DNA of 64,000 nt. It comes from Brachypterus glaber. Its lineage: Eukaryota > Arthropoda > Insecta > Coleoptera > Kateretidae. The DNA lies in the NCBI GenBank assembly GCA_958510825.1, contig OY294047.1, forward strand, positions 3,782,001-3,846,000, written 5' to 3'. A model generated the notes under the pieces. It was not told where the DNA came from. It ran no database searches and worked only from the letters and a program-made list of their open reading frames with translations. Positions within the stretch are counted from its first letter, which is position 1; every line of letters begins with the position of its first letter. Shown here piece after piece: positions 28,601-35,470 of the stretch. A program made the position numbers and the translations under genes.

Positions 28601-30995
28601 AACGCCAACAAACTCCTCAGGTCTCTAGTTCAATCTGATATCTTTTGGAGTTCTCCAGTTATTGCTAACTGGCGCCGCCTCTGCTTTTGATAATTTGTTA
28701 CTTCTACCGTATGTTTTTTTTTTTTTTTCTCATAATTACTTTTTTACATGTACAAATGTATATTTTATTTTTATATGGTTTTTTGACTGGAATAAATGCA
28801 TTATTATTATTATTATTATTAATAATAATATTAATAACTTATTATCAAGCTCGGATCAAAGTATTCATTTACCGGGAGCTTGCATAAATTAGAATTAGAA
28901 TTAAAACTCATTTTAAAGGTAAATATGCACTTTAAACTATTATATACTAAATGAACTTTCATTTCAACGCTGTTTTGCATGTCCCAATTTTTGATTTTTA
29001 ATTTTTATGTTCTAAGTAACTCAACTTGTAATAACAGCCTTGAAATGACAGACACAAATGTCACTTGTTTTTAAATTTAATTTTTGCGTGCCCTCGCTAA
29101 ATAAAAACGTCGATCCGAGCAGTGTTTATTACGGATCATAGGACGCAGCTAAAATAGTTATTTGCGCTCCTAGTAGGGGTAAGTGAATTTTTCTGTGTGA
29201 GGTCGTATTTTGTGGACCGAAGCGGAGCTGAGGTCCATAAACACGACCAAAGACAGAAAAAACATACCTATGAGTAACGCATTACGTTTTTCTCACTACC
29301 AAGAAATTAAAATCTTATTTTATTAATAATAATTTTCACATTTATATGTGTGACAATTCAACAAATCATTTTTTATCACATACAATTAAAAATAGTCTCG
29401 GGTCTAGATGTCCCACTGCGGTAAGTGTCGGACACTTAGTGTCCTTGCACGGTAAATCGTTTTTTCTGTCTTTAGTTACGGTTTTGTTTGTATTGATTTC
29501 ATCTATCACTAAGTGTGCTCGATATAGTACTTTCCATTACTTTGATTAAGTAATGTGAACTTACCTAGTTGGTAGTGAGATAAGCATTTTTTGAGGGGTT
29601 TCTCTCCCGGGGAATCTTTGAACATCCTCGGAATCGCAACGGGAATCTTTACGGACTCCCGGAATTCTAAAGGACTCCCGGAATCTTTCGGACTCCCGAA
29701 ATCCTCTCCGAATCCCTTTGGAATCCCAAAATCTTCTCCGGAATCTTGCGGAATCCCGAAATCTTTATCCGAATCTTACGAATTCCAGAAACTTTTAGAG
29801 TAATTTTAACATTTACATAAAGGTGGCGCTGTCTGTAAACTAGAAAAGTAGCCGTTTATGAATTAAAAGCCCGCGAAACCGATGCGCACCTCCTTAAACC
29901 CTCCCAACCGCGGCTATTATTGGTATTATTCCCTCCTCATCCCCCTCCCACCTCTTTCCCCGCCCCCAACGCCAATTCATGACAGATGCAACTCCAGCAT
30001 CAGTGAGCAAAGTCTCACTCCCTCAGTTATTCATTCAAACTAATTCTATTTTAGACAAATGAGCCATAGGTACTGCGCCTGTATCTTAAAGACCCAAACA
30101 AACTACTGATGATGCTATTATTGGTATTCCTAAACTCCTGTGTTGCGCCAGCCAGTTCGGCATTTTGAATACAGGCCAGTGTCCCCTTTTAGATCAAAGA
30201 ACTTTTACCTAAAGAAGTAATTTCAGACCAATGTTTATGAATGTGTCATCTTTTTGTTTGTTTATTTACTAACAGAAACGCGATCCGCTTTGTGGTGTAA
30301 AATGTAGATGTCGCTAGTCGACTTTCAGGCTACCTAGTAGCGATGTTGCGTAGTTTCCACCTTATCATGAATTCAAATCATTATACTTAAATTAAAAATG
30401 TAAAAAACTTTATTGTGTTTACTATAATTATGTTTAATAATATAGTATATTTAAATCTATTAAAATTAAACTACTAGTTCATATAAAACTCATATAGAAC
30501 TAATGTTTCTTAAAATTTACAATAAAATATCCAAAGTACATGTTTCCAATCGGCAACACTGTACCACTGTCAGTCATTTTACGACATTAGACTGTGACTT
30601 TACACATTCTTTCTCTTTACGCGCACTAAGTGTAAACAATAGTCACTCCCCACCAGCCCCTCACCGTAGTTGGTTCATGCTTCAAATAAAGCATACGGTA
30701 GATTTCTTCATGCTCCTTCTTGAGGTAAAAGTTCTTTGGTTTAGATTTATCATGTTAACTTTCCTGTGTTCAGGTGCAAGTCGACCCCTATCTGGAAGAC
30801 TCGCTCTGTTCGATCTGCGGCGTGCAACAAGGGCCGTACTTTTGCCGCGAAATCATGTGCTTCAAGTATTTCTGTCGCACGTGCTGGCACTGGAAACACA
30901 ACAACGAGATCCGCCATCACAAACCATTGTGGCGCAACTCGAAGAATAACCAAGTCAGCGGCCTGGGCGCCACATCCGCCCTGCGTCTAGATTAA
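1677..30995 (+). CDS. orb: orb / CPEB1-type cytoplasmic polyadenylation element-binding protein
   Basis: Binds CPE elements in mRNA 3' UTRs and controls poly(A) length and translation, classically in the germline. Coding exons: 1677-1694, 12407-12521, 14692-14798, 18151-18314, 20339-20498, 22346-22519, 22866-22956, 24003-24331, 26313-26478, 27984-28111, 30774-30995. All junctions are GT-AG and in phase, giving 557 codons, close to vertebrate CPEB1 length. The N-terminal [13 protein letters not shown] resembles the vertebrate CPEB1 N-terminal motif. A Ser-rich segment (about 161-188) carries TSGISS. RRM1 has RNP2 VFLGGVPW (304-311) and RNP1 KGYVYIIFE (343-351); RRM2 has VFVGAL (413-418) and GSGRVTF (453-459). 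The ZZ domain follows. Sequence in the RRM region fits Orb/CPEB1, not Orb2/CPEB2-4. Exons from 14692 on are near certain; the first two are inferred. Confidence 0.93.
1838..1990 (+). repeat. GTCCGNNGGAAAATTTGT repeat
   Basis: A dispersed module with CGGAAAATTTGTAAGCACGAT and AACTCGAGAAC. Relatives are at 12226-12340, 53640-53840 and 59970-60190. Some relatives continue with CTGGGATTGTTT and a GGGGTAAGGGGGTAAAAT run. Confidence 0.5.
2033..3086. mobile_element. TA-flanked element, TIR GGGGAAGTCGGGGTTAACTGG
   Basis: A 1054-bp element with inverted ends GGGGAAGTCGGGG / CCCCGACTTCCCC, flanked by TA on both sides (2031-2032, 3087-3088), the Tc1/mariner signature. The interior repeats GGGGTTAACTGG and its complement many times in both directions. 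No transposase frame is present. A second copy is at 8792-9609. Confidence 0.8.
2464..2702. mobile_element. PIF/Harbinger-like MITE nested in the above
   Basis: A 239-bp near-palindrome with ends GGGAACGTTCAAGTATTACG, flanked by TAA at 2461-2463 and 2703-2705. Three-base TAA/TTA duplications are typical of PIF/Harbinger. The core is a C-run/G-run hairpin (CCCCCCTAATAGGGGG). Relatives: 23564-23750 and 57704-57935, with looser matches at 7460-7490, 52495-52520 and 54866-54990. Confidence 0.75.
3170..3510. mobile_element. long-TIR MITE, rearranged copy
   Basis: Starts TGAAGCTGAAGTTTGCAACG and ends GTTGCAAATTTCAGCTTTATG. It contains an extra inverted half (GCAAACTTCAGCTTTG near 3380), so it is longer than the 225-bp copy at 6335-6559. 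Confidence 0.65.
3895..4161 (+). mobile_element. 267-bp repeat CAGTCATCGGCG...CATAACTGA
   Basis: Near-identical to 35192-35470. Inverted copies are at 50471-50854 and, partial, 7096-7200. The ends are weakly inverted (CAGTCAT / ATAACTG). Minus-strand ORFs in these copies are repeat-derived. Confidence 0.65.
4196..4350. repeat. G-run/C-run hairpin repeat
   Basis: Begins with GCGGATTTAGGGGGGGCG, followed by a C run, and ends GCCCCCCCTTAAAATG and AAATCCGCCCC; the ends form an inverted pair (GGATTTAGGGG / AAATCCGCCCC). Likely a short MITE. Confidence 0.45.
4724..4858. mobile_element. half copy of a foldback element
   Basis: Contains GGTTGGTCCTAAAAAAAACG, GAGGTAATCGC and TGGGTGTGGGCCCG, matching one arm of the foldback element at 31126-31650. 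Confidence 0.6.
4860..5035. repeat. minisatellite, TACTTCCAAATATTT unit
   Basis: About nine degenerate units of 17-20 bp built on ACTTCCAAATATTTGCAAGT. Directly follows the foldback arm above. A minus-strand ORF here is only the translation of this tandem repeat. Confidence 0.7.
5036..5740. other. intron 1 of orb, no gene seen
   Basis: AT-rich DNA without a recognisable exon, tandem array or element end. Confidence 0.4.
5748..6629 (+). mobile_element. hairpin-ended element, copy A
   Basis: Begins CTAGATGAAACGTTGCAAGC and ends GATGTAA. Interrupted at 6335-6559 by a MITE with its own target duplication. The 3' end lacks one arm of the terminal hairpin (it reads GATTTGCCGATGTAA), and another MITE begins immediately at 6630. 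Open frames in this family are conserved only because the copies are similar; they match no protein I know. Confidence 0.75.
6335..6559. mobile_element. hAT-like MITE with 8-bp target duplication
   Basis: A 225-bp element with long inverted ends starting ATGAAGCTGAAGTTTGCAAC and ending in its reverse complement. Flanked by AAAACGTC at 6327-6334 and 6560-6567. Empty sites in sister copies of the host element read TAAAACGTCGAG, confirming the 8-bp duplication. Eight bases fits hAT; superfamily is otherwise unproven. Confidence 0.85.
6630..6764. mobile_element. 135-bp MITE, TIR GGGCCACTTGCACCAA
   Basis: Inverted ends GGGCCACTTGCACCAA / TTGGTGCAAGTGGCCC with TAA on each side, suggesting PIF/Harbinger. 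A close copy (39795-39928) is flanked by TTAA. Placed exactly at the 3' end of the hairpin-ended element. Confidence 0.8.
7600..7985 (+). repeat. dispersed repeat, also inverted at 48968-49360
   Basis: Shares AAATATAAGGTTT, GCATGACGTACTACCTGA, ATTCGTAATGAATCACGC and ACACCCCAGCGGGTAAC with the inverted copy. Probably a degraded transposon. ORFs here do not resemble a known protein. Confidence 0.55.
7990..8790. other. intron 1 of orb, no gene seen
   Basis: Contains a CAGTGCGTGTCTAAAGTCCG motif near 8445 and AT-rich filler. No exon, array or element end that I can define. Confidence 0.35.
8792..9609. mobile_element. TA-flanked element, second copy
   Basis: Ends GGGGAAGTCAGGGTTAACTG / GTTAACTCCGACTTCCCC with TA on each side (8790-8791, 9610-9611). 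818 bp; lacks the nested MITE present in the copy at 2033-3086, so it approximates the uninterrupted form. The interior holds many TTAACCCC-type motifs in both orientations. Confidence 0.8.
9674..10614. mobile_element. composite element, TIR CCCTTGCGAC
   Basis: Inverted ends CCCTTGCGAC / GTCGCAAGGG. Next to each end are CTCTGGAAAC / TTTCCAGAGT motifs in both orientations. Contains a T-run/A-run hairpin (9815-9875) flanked by GTCCAAACGAAAAC, and the perfect 234-bp inverted repeat listed separately. Confidence 0.65.
9896..10508. repeat. perfect 234-bp inverted repeat
   Basis: Arms 9896-10129 and 10275-10508 are exact reverse complements by base-by-base reading, separated by a 145-bp loop. The left unit is itself bounded by a 34-bp inverted pair (ATTCCATCAATCTATTTTC and its complement), so each arm is probably a MITE copy inserted in opposite orientations. 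It lies in orb intron 1, so the pre-mRNA would contain a long perfect hairpin. Confidence 0.9.
11195..12065 (+). repeat. GC-punctuated minisatellite, about 100-125 bp unit
   Basis: At least five units each carrying GAGGGGCGGGGGTAGTTTTC, a TATATTGG run and GGTTGCTGAAAGTGAATCTG. The array ends with GAAAAATGGAAAAGCTCTTT and GGGCAGTGTATTTTC. The inverted counterpart is at 60700-61290 in the DUF4097 gene. Confidence 0.75.
12407..12521 (+). CDS. orb: orb coding exon 2 (conserved CPEB1 N-terminus)
   Basis: Open from the acceptor TTTTTAG at 12406 to the donor GTAATT at 12522, entering in phase 0 and leaving in phase 1. It encodes [12 protein letters not shown], then [16 protein letters not shown], which resembles the IFRRINAILD segment I recall near the N-terminus of vertebrate CPEB1. 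The phase-1 end joins in frame to an AG at 14690-14691, giving [13 protein letters not shown]. If the 5' exon at 1677 is wrong, translation could begin at the ATG at 12419; an in-frame TAG lies just upstream within the acceptor. Confidence 0.7.
12525..14680. other. orb intron 2, mostly featureless
   Basis: Contains GGTGACGTCACC-like G/C patches near 12735-12830 and 13300-13400, and a degraded repeat at 13625-13790 (GGGACTTGGCTCCCTTACG, AGGAACTTTTTGTCATATTT) related to 23815-23960. No exon with good splice sites was found. Confidence 0.4.
14685..14798 (+). CDS. orb: orb coding exon 3 and possible alternative start
   Basis: Encodes [11 protein letters not shown] and LCTPPGTPN, then donor GTATGT at 14799. 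Two readings exist. As an internal exon it begins at 14692 after GCAG. As a first exon it begins at ATG 14685, adding MA before GETMS; the in-frame TAA at 14682-14684 directly precedes that ATG. The internal reading preserves the conserved exon at 12407. The acceptor has a weak pyrimidine tract, so an alternative promoter remains possible. Confidence 0.8.
15094..15225. repeat. foldback repeat
   Basis: Inverted arms TACGCACCAAGTACGCGAAC / GTTTGCGTCGAGGTGCGTA, with an inner pair AGTTTCAGTGCAC / GTGCACTGAAATA. In orb intron 3. Confidence 0.6.
15281..15427. mobile_element. 147-bp foldback MITE
   Basis: Arms AAGGCCTATCTAGAAGCTTG / CAAGCTTCTGGATAGGCCTT, with inner CGTGATTGGCT / AGCCAATCACG. A second copy at 47074-47197 reads TTAAGGCATATCCAC at its start and ATATGCCATTAA at its end. 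Confidence 0.65.
15828..16086 (+). mobile_element. tRNA-derived SINE
   Basis: The pol III A box TGGTGTAGCGG (15836-15846) and B box GAGTTCGATTCTC (15887-15899) mark a tRNA-derived head. The body continues to AGTAGAATAGTACGAGGTTAAA. The same body occurs inverted next door and at 63126-63381. Confidence 0.85.
16141..16390 (-). mobile_element. tRNA-derived SINE, inverted neighbour
   Basis: Same SINE family in opposite orientation, starting TTTAACCTCGTACTATTC and ending in the A-box region complement near 16380. Only about 54 bp separate the tails, so the pair forms a long imperfect palindrome in orb intron 3. Confidence 0.85.
16410..17110. mobile_element. foldback repeat, ATCACNNGACCCC family
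   Basis: Inverted halves: GGGGGTCATGTGATACATCG near 16605 and TGATGTATCACTGGACCCCC near 16913; outer ends TTAACTTTTGAACGGCTAAA near 16395 and AAGCCGTTGAAAAGGGGGG near 17055. Relatives at 21206-22112 and 54985-55617. Confidence 0.6.
17940..18095. repeat. AGTAGTGAAAAAATTA hairpin
   Basis: A hairpin with GGTAGAGAAGAC / CGCCTTCTCTACC arms, directly upstream of orb exon 4. Related to the hairpin at 27780-27955, which shares GTAGTGAAAAAATTA. Confidence 0.45.
18345..18440. repeat. short ATCCCAC motif cluster
   Basis: Repeated TTTATCCCACTAAAA / TTCATCCCACAATAA / TTGATCCCACTTCATCCC, period about 16-19 bp, in orb intron 4 just after exon 4. Low-copy degenerate tandem. Confidence 0.4.
19132..19333. 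mobile_element. MITE, TIR TGGTCTGTTTCATCAAGCAAG
   Basis: A near-palindrome sharing AAATTAAAAATCGCACA and GAATATTGGATGTGCGAATA with the better preserved copy at 26042-26252. The 3' end is diverged. Confidence 0.65.
19581..20258 (+). mobile_element. hairpin-ended element, copy B
   Basis: Begins CTAGATGAAACG and ends ACATCGGCACTCTTAGTAGTACCGATGTAA, without internal insertion. 678 bp. It ends 80 bp before orb exon 5. Confidence 0.8.
20339..20498 (+). CDS. orb: orb coding exon 5 (Ser-rich, TSGISS)
   Basis: Encodes the Ser/Pro/Thr-rich regulatory segment [19 protein letters not shown], followed by SLSDIL. Vertebrate CPEB1 has a matching run ending SDTSGFSS. From memory, that TSG motif is the beta-TrCP phosphodegron that directs CPEB1 destruction during oocyte maturation. 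Conservation of T173-S178 in this model suggests the same control here; that is inference. Confidence 0.92.
21206..22112. mobile_element. foldback repeat with tandem-duplicated 5' end
   Basis: Ends CAGAGCGATCCAAAAGTCACC / GTGACTTTTGGACCGCACTG. The first about 152 bp (21206-21357), including upstream flank, are repeated at 21358-21509. The interior halves carry ATCATTTTAAAGCTTATAAA and its complement. Confidence 0.7.
23564..23750. mobile_element. PIF/Harbinger-like MITE, TTA duplication
   Basis: 187 bp, ends GGGGTCGTCCATTAAATACG / GGACGACCCC, TTA at 23561-23563 and 23751-23753. The core has the C-run/G-run hairpin of the 2464-2702 element. Confidence 0.8.
24003..24331 (+). CDS. orb: orb coding exon 8 (RRM1)
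   Basis: Encodes [15 protein letters not shown], the CPEB lead-in to RRM1, then RRM1 itself with RNP2 VFLGGVPW and RNP1 KGYVYIIFE. Clearly more GC-rich than the introns. Acceptor TTTCAG; donor GTAAGT at 24332. A TTA-flanked MITE begins only 21 bp past the exon, and another repeat ends about 40 bp before it. Confidence 0.97.
24353..25071. mobile_element. PIF/Harbinger-like MITE, TTA duplication
   Basis: 719 bp, ends GGGGCTGTCCATATATTACG / CGTAATATATGGACAGCCCC, flanked by TTA at 24350-24352 and 25072-25074. It starts 21 bp after orb exon 8. Confidence 0.85.
25111..26017. mobile_element. large foldback MITE, TIR TAGGGTGGACCTT
   Basis: About 900 bp; the two halves mirror each other over most of their length (for example ATTTCCACCATAAATGCG / ATTTATGGTGGAAATTCG). 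Centre near 25560 with CTAAGCGTCAAATAAGAATA. The plus-strand ORF at 25731-26027 is the translation of one arm. Confidence 0.75.
26042..26252. mobile_element. TA-flanked MITE, TIR TGGTCTGTTTCATCAAGCAAG
   Basis: 211-bp near-palindrome with TA on each side (26040-26041, 26253-26254). It ends 60 bp before orb exon 9. Confidence 0.8.
26313..28111 (+). CDS. orb: orb coding exons 9 and 10 (RRM2)
   Basis: Exon 26313-26478 encodes [13 protein letters not shown] and RNP2 VFVGAL; exon 27984-28111 encodes [18 protein letters not shown] with RNP1, and ends SKFTKK. The junction splits a Gly codon (G|GT). The intron between them (26479-27983) holds a hairpin MITE-like repeat near 27780-27955 and otherwise nothing I recognise. 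Confidence 0.97.
27780..27955. repeat. hairpin repeat with GC-rich centre
   Basis: Arms GTGAGTGAAGATTTAACATT / AATGTTAAACTTCTCTCAC around a GC-rich core GCGCTAGCGCGC. It ends about 30 bp before orb exon 10. Confidence 0.5.
28440..28830 (+). mobile_element. LINE 3' fragment
   Basis: Frame 28457-28690 reads [20 protein letters not shown] and ends in a stop; NDAFRI-HRLPRY is familiar from the C-terminal region of insect LINE reverse-transcriptase proteins. A 3' UTR ending in (TTA)n follows at about 28800-28822. 5'-truncated, in orb intron 10. Confidence 0.75.
29589..29805 (+). repeat. minisatellite, CGGAATCYYTTCGGACTCCCG unit
   Basis: About ten degenerate 18-22 bp units of GGAATC...CCCGAAATC. 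The open frame through it yields a repeated SPESXGIPKS pattern, which reflects the tandem and not a gene. Confidence 0.7.
29810..30773. other. orb last intron, 3' part
   Basis: Moderately GC-rich patches near 29880-30010 (CCCTCCCACC-type) without exon signals. The ORF at 30503-30949 overlaps the last exon only in a wrong frame. Confidence 0.4.
30774..30995 (+). CDS. orb: orb last coding exon (ZZ zinc-binding domain)
   Basis: Encodes [16 protein letters not shown], then the CPEB ZZ domain with ligands C496, C499, C508, C513, C518, C521, H526 and H532 or H533, and ends SALRLD-stop (TAA 30993-30995). No AATAAA appears within about 130 bp of the stop; the first clear one (31348-31353) lies inside a foldback repeat, so the 3' UTR end is unclear. 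No classic TTTTAT CPE is seen close to the stop. Confidence 0.97.
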   Translation: MQVDPYLEDSLCSICGVQQGPYFCREIMCFKYFCRTCWHWKHNNEIRHHKPLWRNSKNNQVSGLGATSALRLD

Positions 30996-31125
30996 GCAAG
31001 TACCCGACGCTTTTCTCGCCTTTATTAATTAATTAATAAGCCTTCGCGGTGGATTTTTAGGGGCATTCTTTTTGGGTCATCTGGCAAACATGATTTTTTT
31101 TCATAATTTGATTACCTAGTTGTAG

Positions 31126-31650
31126 TAGGGGAGCCCACGCCCAGTAGAATTTTTTATATTACCTCACCGTTGAGACTTTATATGTGTTCTTTATGTCCAG
31201 TCAAACAACTTCTTAACATAAGAAAATTCTCGATAGCGGGGCGTTTTTTCTTGGGACCAACCCTTAAGTTAAGGGTGTCCTACAACGGTAATTTTTTGTC
31301 GGACAAGGTTACCATTTGCTTTGAAATATTTGTATTAAACGGTCCTAAATAAATCTTCTTAGGTTAGTTATGACGTCATAACATTTAGCACATCACAGCT
31401 GATATTTTCAGGATCGTTTAATAAAAATATTTAAAATCAAGTGGTAACCTTGTCCGACAAAAATTTTCGGGCAATACCGTTGTCGGACGCCCTAAAGTTT
31501 AGGGTTGGTCCCAAAAAAAATCTCCCCGCTACCGAGAATTTTCTTATGTAAGAAGTTGTTTGACTGGACATAAAGAACACATATACAAAGTCTCAACGGT
31601 GAGGTAATAAAAAAACCTACTGGGCGTGGGCTCCCGGACTTTTGTTACCG
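31126..31650. mobile_element. 525-bp foldback element, TIR GGGGAGCCCACGCCCAGTAG
   Basis: Left arm GAGCCCACGCCCAGTAG to AACGGTAATTTTTTGTCGGAC, right arm the reverse complement ending CTGGGCGTGGGCTCC. It lies about 130 bp after the orb stop and carries the nearest AATAAA (31348-31353). A one-arm copy lies at 4724-4858. Confidence 0.75.
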
Positions 31651-32052
31651 ACAGTTTTTACAAAAAAAAAATCTTCTCCATAACCTTTTTAATCTGATAT
31701 GTTAAAGCAAAAGAAACTAAAAAATCGAAAAACGTCCATTGTCTAAAAAGTTATATTTTTAAAATAACCTGTCTCGTATGTTTTAATGCTGAACAAAAAT
31801 ATGTCTATACCTCAGTTTTAAGCTTTTGCATCTCGAAACTGCGTTATTGACAACAGAAATACAACAGTTAAGAACTGAGGTATACATCTAAAATCGAACG
31901 AGTTTTTTTTTTGTAAAAATTGTCCGTGAAAAACAATCAAATCATAAGAAAAAAATATTGGTTGCAAGTTGATTTAAACAAAAATCTCTAAAAATTCATC
32001 GTGTCTTGTTTTTGACGTGTCAAATGTGATGAAAAGTAAATTTTCAACTGGG

Positions 32053-32252
32053 NNNNNNNNNNNNNNNNNNNNNNNNNNNNNNNNNNNNNNNNNNNNNNNN
32101 NNNNNNNNNNNNNNNNNNNNNNNNNNNNNNNNNNNNNNNNNNNNNNNNNNNNNNNNNNNNNNNNNNNNNNNNNNNNNNNNNNNNNNNNNNNNNNNNNNNN
32201 NNNNNNNNNNNNNNNNNNNNNNNNNNNNNNNNNNNNNNNNNNNNNNNNNNNN
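32053..32252. other. assembly gap (200 N)
   Basis: Exactly 200 N, a conventional placeholder length, so the true size is unknown. The 5' exon of the small + strand gene ending at 35138 could be here. Confidence 0.99.
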
Positions 32253-32254
32253 AT

Positions 32255-33240
32255 CCTGAATTTAAGGTGCCAAATATCGGTGTAGTTTTATATGTTAAAT
32301 TGTGAATTTTGTGGGACAAGTTGTTTAAAAATCGATAGTTTATCGAAAATTTTAATTTTTGTCCGAATTGACTTTTAATAAAGTGTTTGATACCGATATT
32401 TTTACTTTTAACATAAATTACACAACTCCACAAAAAATGTTGTTTCTAACAGGTTTGTGATATATCGTTTCCTATAGATTTTGGACCCCTCAATCTGAAT
32501 CTAAACGCAGAATTTTTCAATCGCTCTAATTTTTCGAGAAAAATTAGCCCAAAAACGCTAAAATTTTTGTGATTTTGGCAACCAGGCCTGACGCTAAAAT
32601 ATGCGATCAACTATCTGTAAAAATCAATTACTTCATATTTATTGGTATTGAAGGTTAGGAAGTTTTTTTTATTTGGTAAATGTTGTTTTGTTGTGAATTT
32701 GGGGGCCAAGAATTCGTATTTGGAAGTAGTGTTTCAAAATCCTAGTGATTCTTCGATATTTTTGGTCGCTGAAACCGAATCTCTCCGCAGAATAGAGCTA
32801 TCAGGTCTTGTATTCGAAAAAAAAAGTAAAAACCAGTAATTTTGGAGGTTTTTAGCCCATTTTTCTCGATTACTGCGTCTTGATTCAGATTTAGCGGCCT
32901 AAAATCCATAGAAAACGATACGTCGATGTTATAATGAATGGAGCTGTGTTATTATTTTAAATACTTATTATGCGCATGTTTCGTATATAATTATTAACCT
33001 TTTCATCGATTTATGGTAAATTGTTAATGAAAAAACGCAGTTTATCGCAATGCAATATTTTCTAGTGTGTTTTGCCACTGAATTTGGCAACATTATTATT
33101 TGTTAAGGTTTATCATATATATTAACTTAAAAAGTTATTATTACTTATATAAAAAAATCTATGATATTGTAATTTAATATCCTGTTACTTTTTTAAAAAT
33201 CGCATTATATTAAATATCTGCAAAATAATCAATTGACTCT
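32255..33240. other. intergenic, repeat-like, no gene
   Basis: Loosely repeated motifs such as TGAATCTAAACGCAGAATTT (32500) and GAATCTCTCCGCAGAATAGA (32780), and GATTCAGATTTAGCGGCC (32886). Old repeats; ends not definable. Confidence 0.4.
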
Positions 33241-33251
33241 TTTAATTCCAG

Positions 33252-33293
33252 CTCAAAAGGTGGTGGTTCCTAGAAAACCAAGGATTTTTCAAT
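33252..33293 (+). CDS. possible internal exon of the small gene ending at 35138
   Basis: After a good acceptor (TTTTAATTCCAG) the frame reads QKVVVPRKPRIFQ and ends at GTATTT in phase 1, which fits the phase-1 entry of the exon at 34881. The donor is weak and a second frame (LKRWWFLENQG, stop at 33303-33305) is also open, so this could instead be a terminal exon or no exon. Confidence 0.25.
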
Positions 33294-33839
33294 GTATTTT
33301 TTTAACCAAAGGAGTATTTTATTTATTTTAATTGATTTATGTTCGACTGTTTTTTTAGTTGTGATAGTTTTAAGAAGGTGGCTATGAGGGAACAAATACT
33401 TAGAATATGATTTTTGGAAAAACATTAAACTTATGAAAATGTACGAGTCCTGCCTAAAAATATATAATTTTAGTTTTTAACTTTTTTAAATCCATTTTAA
33501 TCAATAGTTTTTACCATTTCATCTTACCACTACTATTTTCTGAAACCAAATACATAGAGAAAAAGACAAAACATTAAGTTACGCAGGGCCGATACTTTTT
33601 TGAGTTGCTAAATCTGACTGCAGGATCTACTTTACATGTTAGGTTTTGCAGATAAATATACCGGGTGAGTTTTATTAATGTCCACCCCCCAAAATTAAGA
33701 TTAATCTTCTTTTGATAAAAACAAAACTTGGGTGATTTATATAATTTTACATTGGCTATGGTGGATTTCATTTTTTTGTTTCACTTCCGGTTTCGCCGGA
33801 CATAATTGTTTTTTTTTTAAATGGAACACCCTGTATTTT

Positions 33840-34625
33840 TTTACATTTTTGAATTCAGCCCTAGAATCCCTAAAATCATGCAAATATCTATAAAATTCGT
33901 ATAAAAACCAGCCCTAGTTTTGTAATTTTATAATTTTAAAGCCTTGATATCTATATTTTTCTATAAAAATAAGCCTGCAAAATTTTAGCCTGATTAAAAG
34001 TTTCTATCCCGTGCCAACAACGCCCCGAAATTGCCCCTAAATTTCAAAAAAGTACATTTTCTATTAATTTGTGCTACTGACAAATTATAAATATTAAATA
34101 AAAAAGTTTATATGACACTTTTTTTTCTATAATATATTATAAACCTATTTTAGTTATTTTAAAATATTACGATTATCTACGCAACGAGTATGGGGTCTAA
34201 GCGCCATTTAACATCAACATTTTGATGCGATTTTTGTTAAAATGTCGATGTTAAATGGCGCTTAGACCCCATACTCGTTGCGTAGATTAACGTAATATTT
34301 TAAAATAACTAAAATAGGTTACTTATATAGAAAAAAATCCAAAAAGTCCAAACTTTTTTATTTAATATTTATAATTTGTCAGCAGCACAAATTAATAGAA
34401 AATGCACTTTTTCGGAATTGATGGGTAATTTCGGGGCCTTGCAAGGCCTTGTGGGCACGGTACTCAAAAAGAAAAAATAAGATATTAAGGTTTTTAAATT
34501 TTATATTACAATTACAAACACTAGGGCTGGTTTTATACGAATTTTAACGATATTTGGTCTAATTTTAGGGTTTTAGAGTCCTAAAAAAATTTTTACTCTA
34601 AGGGCGTTCTAACCACGACACAGAA
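33840..34625. mobile_element. foldback element, first of a pair
   Basis: Centre is an inverted pair CTACGCAACGAGTATGGGG / CCCCATACTCGTTGCGTAG around ATCAACATTTTGATGCG. The right end reads CTCTAAGGGCGTTCTAACCACGACAC. A longer copy with both ends is at 38876-39780. Confidence 0.7.
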
Positions 34626-34880
34626 AATATTATGTAATTTTTTTTGGACCACCCTAATAATGTATTAGCCTATAGTATTTAACCGTCAATATCCAAAGCA
34701 TTCTAAGTATTTTCTTCCTTGTAGCATGTGTTGTTAAAGTTAAAACAATTTTTGATTGACATTTTATGATTTTAAAGTTTTACTTTTAAGTATAATATTG
34801 ACATTCCAAAGATTGGATTATGTTTGTCAATTAAAAATAATTTTAACGTACGTTAAATGTTGTAACTCGTTGTATTTTAG

Positions 34881-35138
34881 GGTTAACGAATTTTCATAAC
34901 TTTTTTATATGTTTTTGGGATATAGTGGAGCATAATATGCGCAGCATATCGGATAAGCATCAGAAAGTGAGTGGGTTTTTCTTTTAGAAAGTGGTAGCAA
35001 TCATTTTTTGATCGTAATATTGGCAATACTCCTTTTTTTCATTGCTATTTTTGGCATTAGCTGCCAGATTGGTCTGAACTGCAAAATATGGGTGAAGCTA
35101 AGTGGCGTTCACCTGTGAAGCCAGATCACATCACATGA
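34881..35138 (+). CDS. last two exons of an unrecognised small gene
   Basis: Exon 34881-34966 follows TTGTATTTTAG and ends at GTGAGT; exon 35061-35138 follows TTTTTGGCATTAG and ends in TGA. The 94-bp intron has normal insect size and a pyrimidine-rich 3' end. The joined frame reads ...WDIVEHNMRSISDKHQK, then LPDWSELQNMGEAKWRS, then PVKPDHIT and stop. The composition differs from the surrounding repeat DNA. An internal ATG would give a 35-residue peptide; more likely the start lies upstream (possibly 33252 or the N gap). I do not recognise the family. It sits between orb and Pex11c on the + strand. Confidence 0.45.
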
Positions 35139-35191
35139 AATTATTAATTAGGTCTGGGATTTGGGGTTTATATTTTATTTCTACCCTCTAA

Positions 35192-35470
35192 CCACTCATC
35201 GGCGAATTTCCAGTGCTCGCATAGGCGTCGCGTCGATTCTATCGTTGACGCGAGGTTTTAAATATTTACATTTTTATTTTCTTCGAAAAACATCGATATA
35301 TTTACATATTTATAGTTAATATGTATATTCAATATTGTTGTGTGTAACAAATTAGTCGTCAAATGTTTCGATTTAGTGACCTTTATAAAAATTTCCCTCA
35401 TAATTCGGCAAAATTATTCCGTAAGCCTATGTTTCTCTGTTTATTTTCAACGTTGATGAGTCATAACTGA
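35192..35470 (+). mobile_element. copy of the CATCGGCG...CATAACTGA repeat
   Basis: Near-identical to 3895-4161, with a 9-bp insertion (ATAGGCGTC) in the CGCGTCGATTC region. Confidence 0.65.

Noticed and set aside
29591..29803. 70-codon repetitive ORF
   Set aside because: Product of a tandem repeat with no splice or start context.
30503..30949. 148-codon plus-strand ORF
   Set aside because: Overlaps the orb ZZ exon in a different frame; the real frame is certain.
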